In this document: positions 5,653 through 6,325 of the stretch, piece after piece
How the letters are laid out: each line of letters begins with the position of its first letter
How positions within the stretch are numbered: the stretch's first letter is position 1
Source: an uncultured Chlorobiota bacterium
GTDB taxonomy: Bacteria > Bacteroidota > Kapaibacteriia > OLB7
DNA length: 6,325 nucleotides
Assembly: GCA_946481475.1 (NCBI GenBank)
Contig: CAMLOB010000256.1
Span: 1 to 6,325 of the forward strand
Direction of reading: 5' to 3'
The notes under the pieces: generated by a model
Told to the model about the DNA's origin: nothing
Seen by the model: the letters and a program-made list of their open reading frames with translations, nothing else
The model's database searches: none
Translations under genes and position numbers: made by a program

Positions 5653-6325
5653 ATGAAGCGTTCAGGAATTCATGCTCTGTTTATAGCCGTTTTTTTGCCC
5701 TTGTTCCTTCCGGTCGCCTCCGGAAGGCTTGCGGCACAGGACGAATCATTGCCGAAAGTCAGGGTGGTGCATGCCGTGCCGGATGCCCCGGCCTTCGACC
5801 TCTATCTTGACGAGATCACCCCCGCCATTTTTCAAGGCATTCGTTACGGCGACGCCTCGGCGACCTTCCAGTTGCAGCCCGGTCTGCACACCGCCGCCGT
5901 TACCGCAGCCGGAGCACCGAAGGAGACCGCCCTGCTGACGCAACAGGCGGATGCAAATCTCGACTCCGCCTATACCATCATTGCCACCGGTCAGGTGCAG
6001 GCTCTTGATGTCGCTCCGGTGGTGCTGACCCGTTATCTGAAACGGGTTCCGACTTCAGGGGCAACGTTGATCCGGTTGATGAACGCTTCACGTCCGGCCG
6101 GAGGGATTGATATCAAGGTGACCGATATCGCCTCGAACACCACAACAATCGGCAACCTCGGCTTTCGTACCGCCGGAGATTACTTCTCCGTCCCTTCCGG
6201 CAACATCCGCGTGGAAGTGTCCCGCCCCGGCGGTGAGGTCTTCTACACCGGTACCGGCAGCGTGACGCAGGGGGGATTGCTGACGCTGATTGCCGTCGGA
6301 GATCCCGACGCCGGTTCCTTCAGGG
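5653..6325 (+). CDS. Secreted protein with two tandem DUF4397 domains, C-terminus cut by window edge
   Basis: The 224 visible residues run to the right edge without a stop. A signal peptide is clear: basic start MKR, hydrophobic core ALFIAVFLPLFLPVA (8-22), and likely cleavage after LAA (26-28). The mature part opens with VRVVHAVPDAPAFDLYLD (36-53), a hallmark of DUF4397, with the strand pattern FQLQPGLHTAAVTAAG and YTIIATG completing the first unit (about 36-113). A second unit follows at about 137-216: ATLIRLMNASRPAGGIDIKV, YFSVPSGNIRVEV and LLTLIAVGD align with the same three blocks. DUF4397 is a beta-rich, immunoglobulin-like extracellular domain of unknown function. In this lineage such proteins may continue to a C-terminal sorting domain, which would lie outside the window. 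The gene is separated from fumC by the terminator and a 130-base leader, so it has its own promoter. Confidence 0.85.
   Translation, partial: MKRSGIHALFIAVFLPLFLPVASGRLAAQDESLPKVRVVHAVPDAPAFDLYLDEITPAIFQGIRYGDASATFQLQPGLHTAAVTAAGAPKETALLTQQADANLDSAYTIIATGQVQALDVAPVVLTRYLKRVPTSGATLIRLMNASRPAGGIDIKVTDIASNTTTIGNLGFRTAGDYFSVPSGNIRVEVSRPGGEVFYTGTGSVTQGGLLTLIAVGDPDAGSFR

Overview
The window is an ordinary-looking piece of a bacterial chromosome with moderate-to-high GC. It comes most plausibly from the Bacteroidota/Chlorobiota side of the tree (FCB group; Rhodothermota or Balneolota would fit), but this is inferred from the gene repertoire and not proven. The points in favour are a YfhO-like membrane protein with a GHNTKP loop, a GT4 glycosyltransferase with an FRDPW motif, a secreted DUF4397 protein, and leftward genes that lack Shine-Dalgarno sequences.

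Layout. Positions 1-3755 hold four genes on the minus strand, read right to left: a DoxX-family membrane protein (3755-3321), a GT4 glycosyltransferase (3261-1912), a LURP-one/scramblase-like protein (1830-1255) and a large YfhO-like integral membrane protein (1186 to beyond base 1, cut by the window edge). The gaps of 59, 81 and 68 bases and the common orientation allow an operon, and no clear terminator separates the genes. Positions 3756-4053 are a divergent intergenic region with short-period repeat tracts and a small palindrome. Positions 4054-5433 on the plus strand hold class II fumarase (fumC), followed by a strong intrinsic terminator at about 5478-5527. After a 130-base leader, a secreted two-domain DUF4397 protein starts at 5653 and runs off the right edge.

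How the genes fit together. FumC is a self-contained TCA-cycle gene with its own ribosome binding site and terminator. The leftward cluster looks envelope-related (sugar transfer, polytopic membrane proteins, a lipid- or membrane-associated fold), but no specific pathway can be named. The DUF4397 protein is probably exported.

I found no CRISPR array, mobile element, tRNA, rRNA or defence system. The most distinctive non-coding signal is a set of short-period (7-8 bp) tracts restricted to the intergenic gaps, including an exact 13-bp sequence shared by two gaps about 600 bases apart. I see no convincing evidence of a new biological system.
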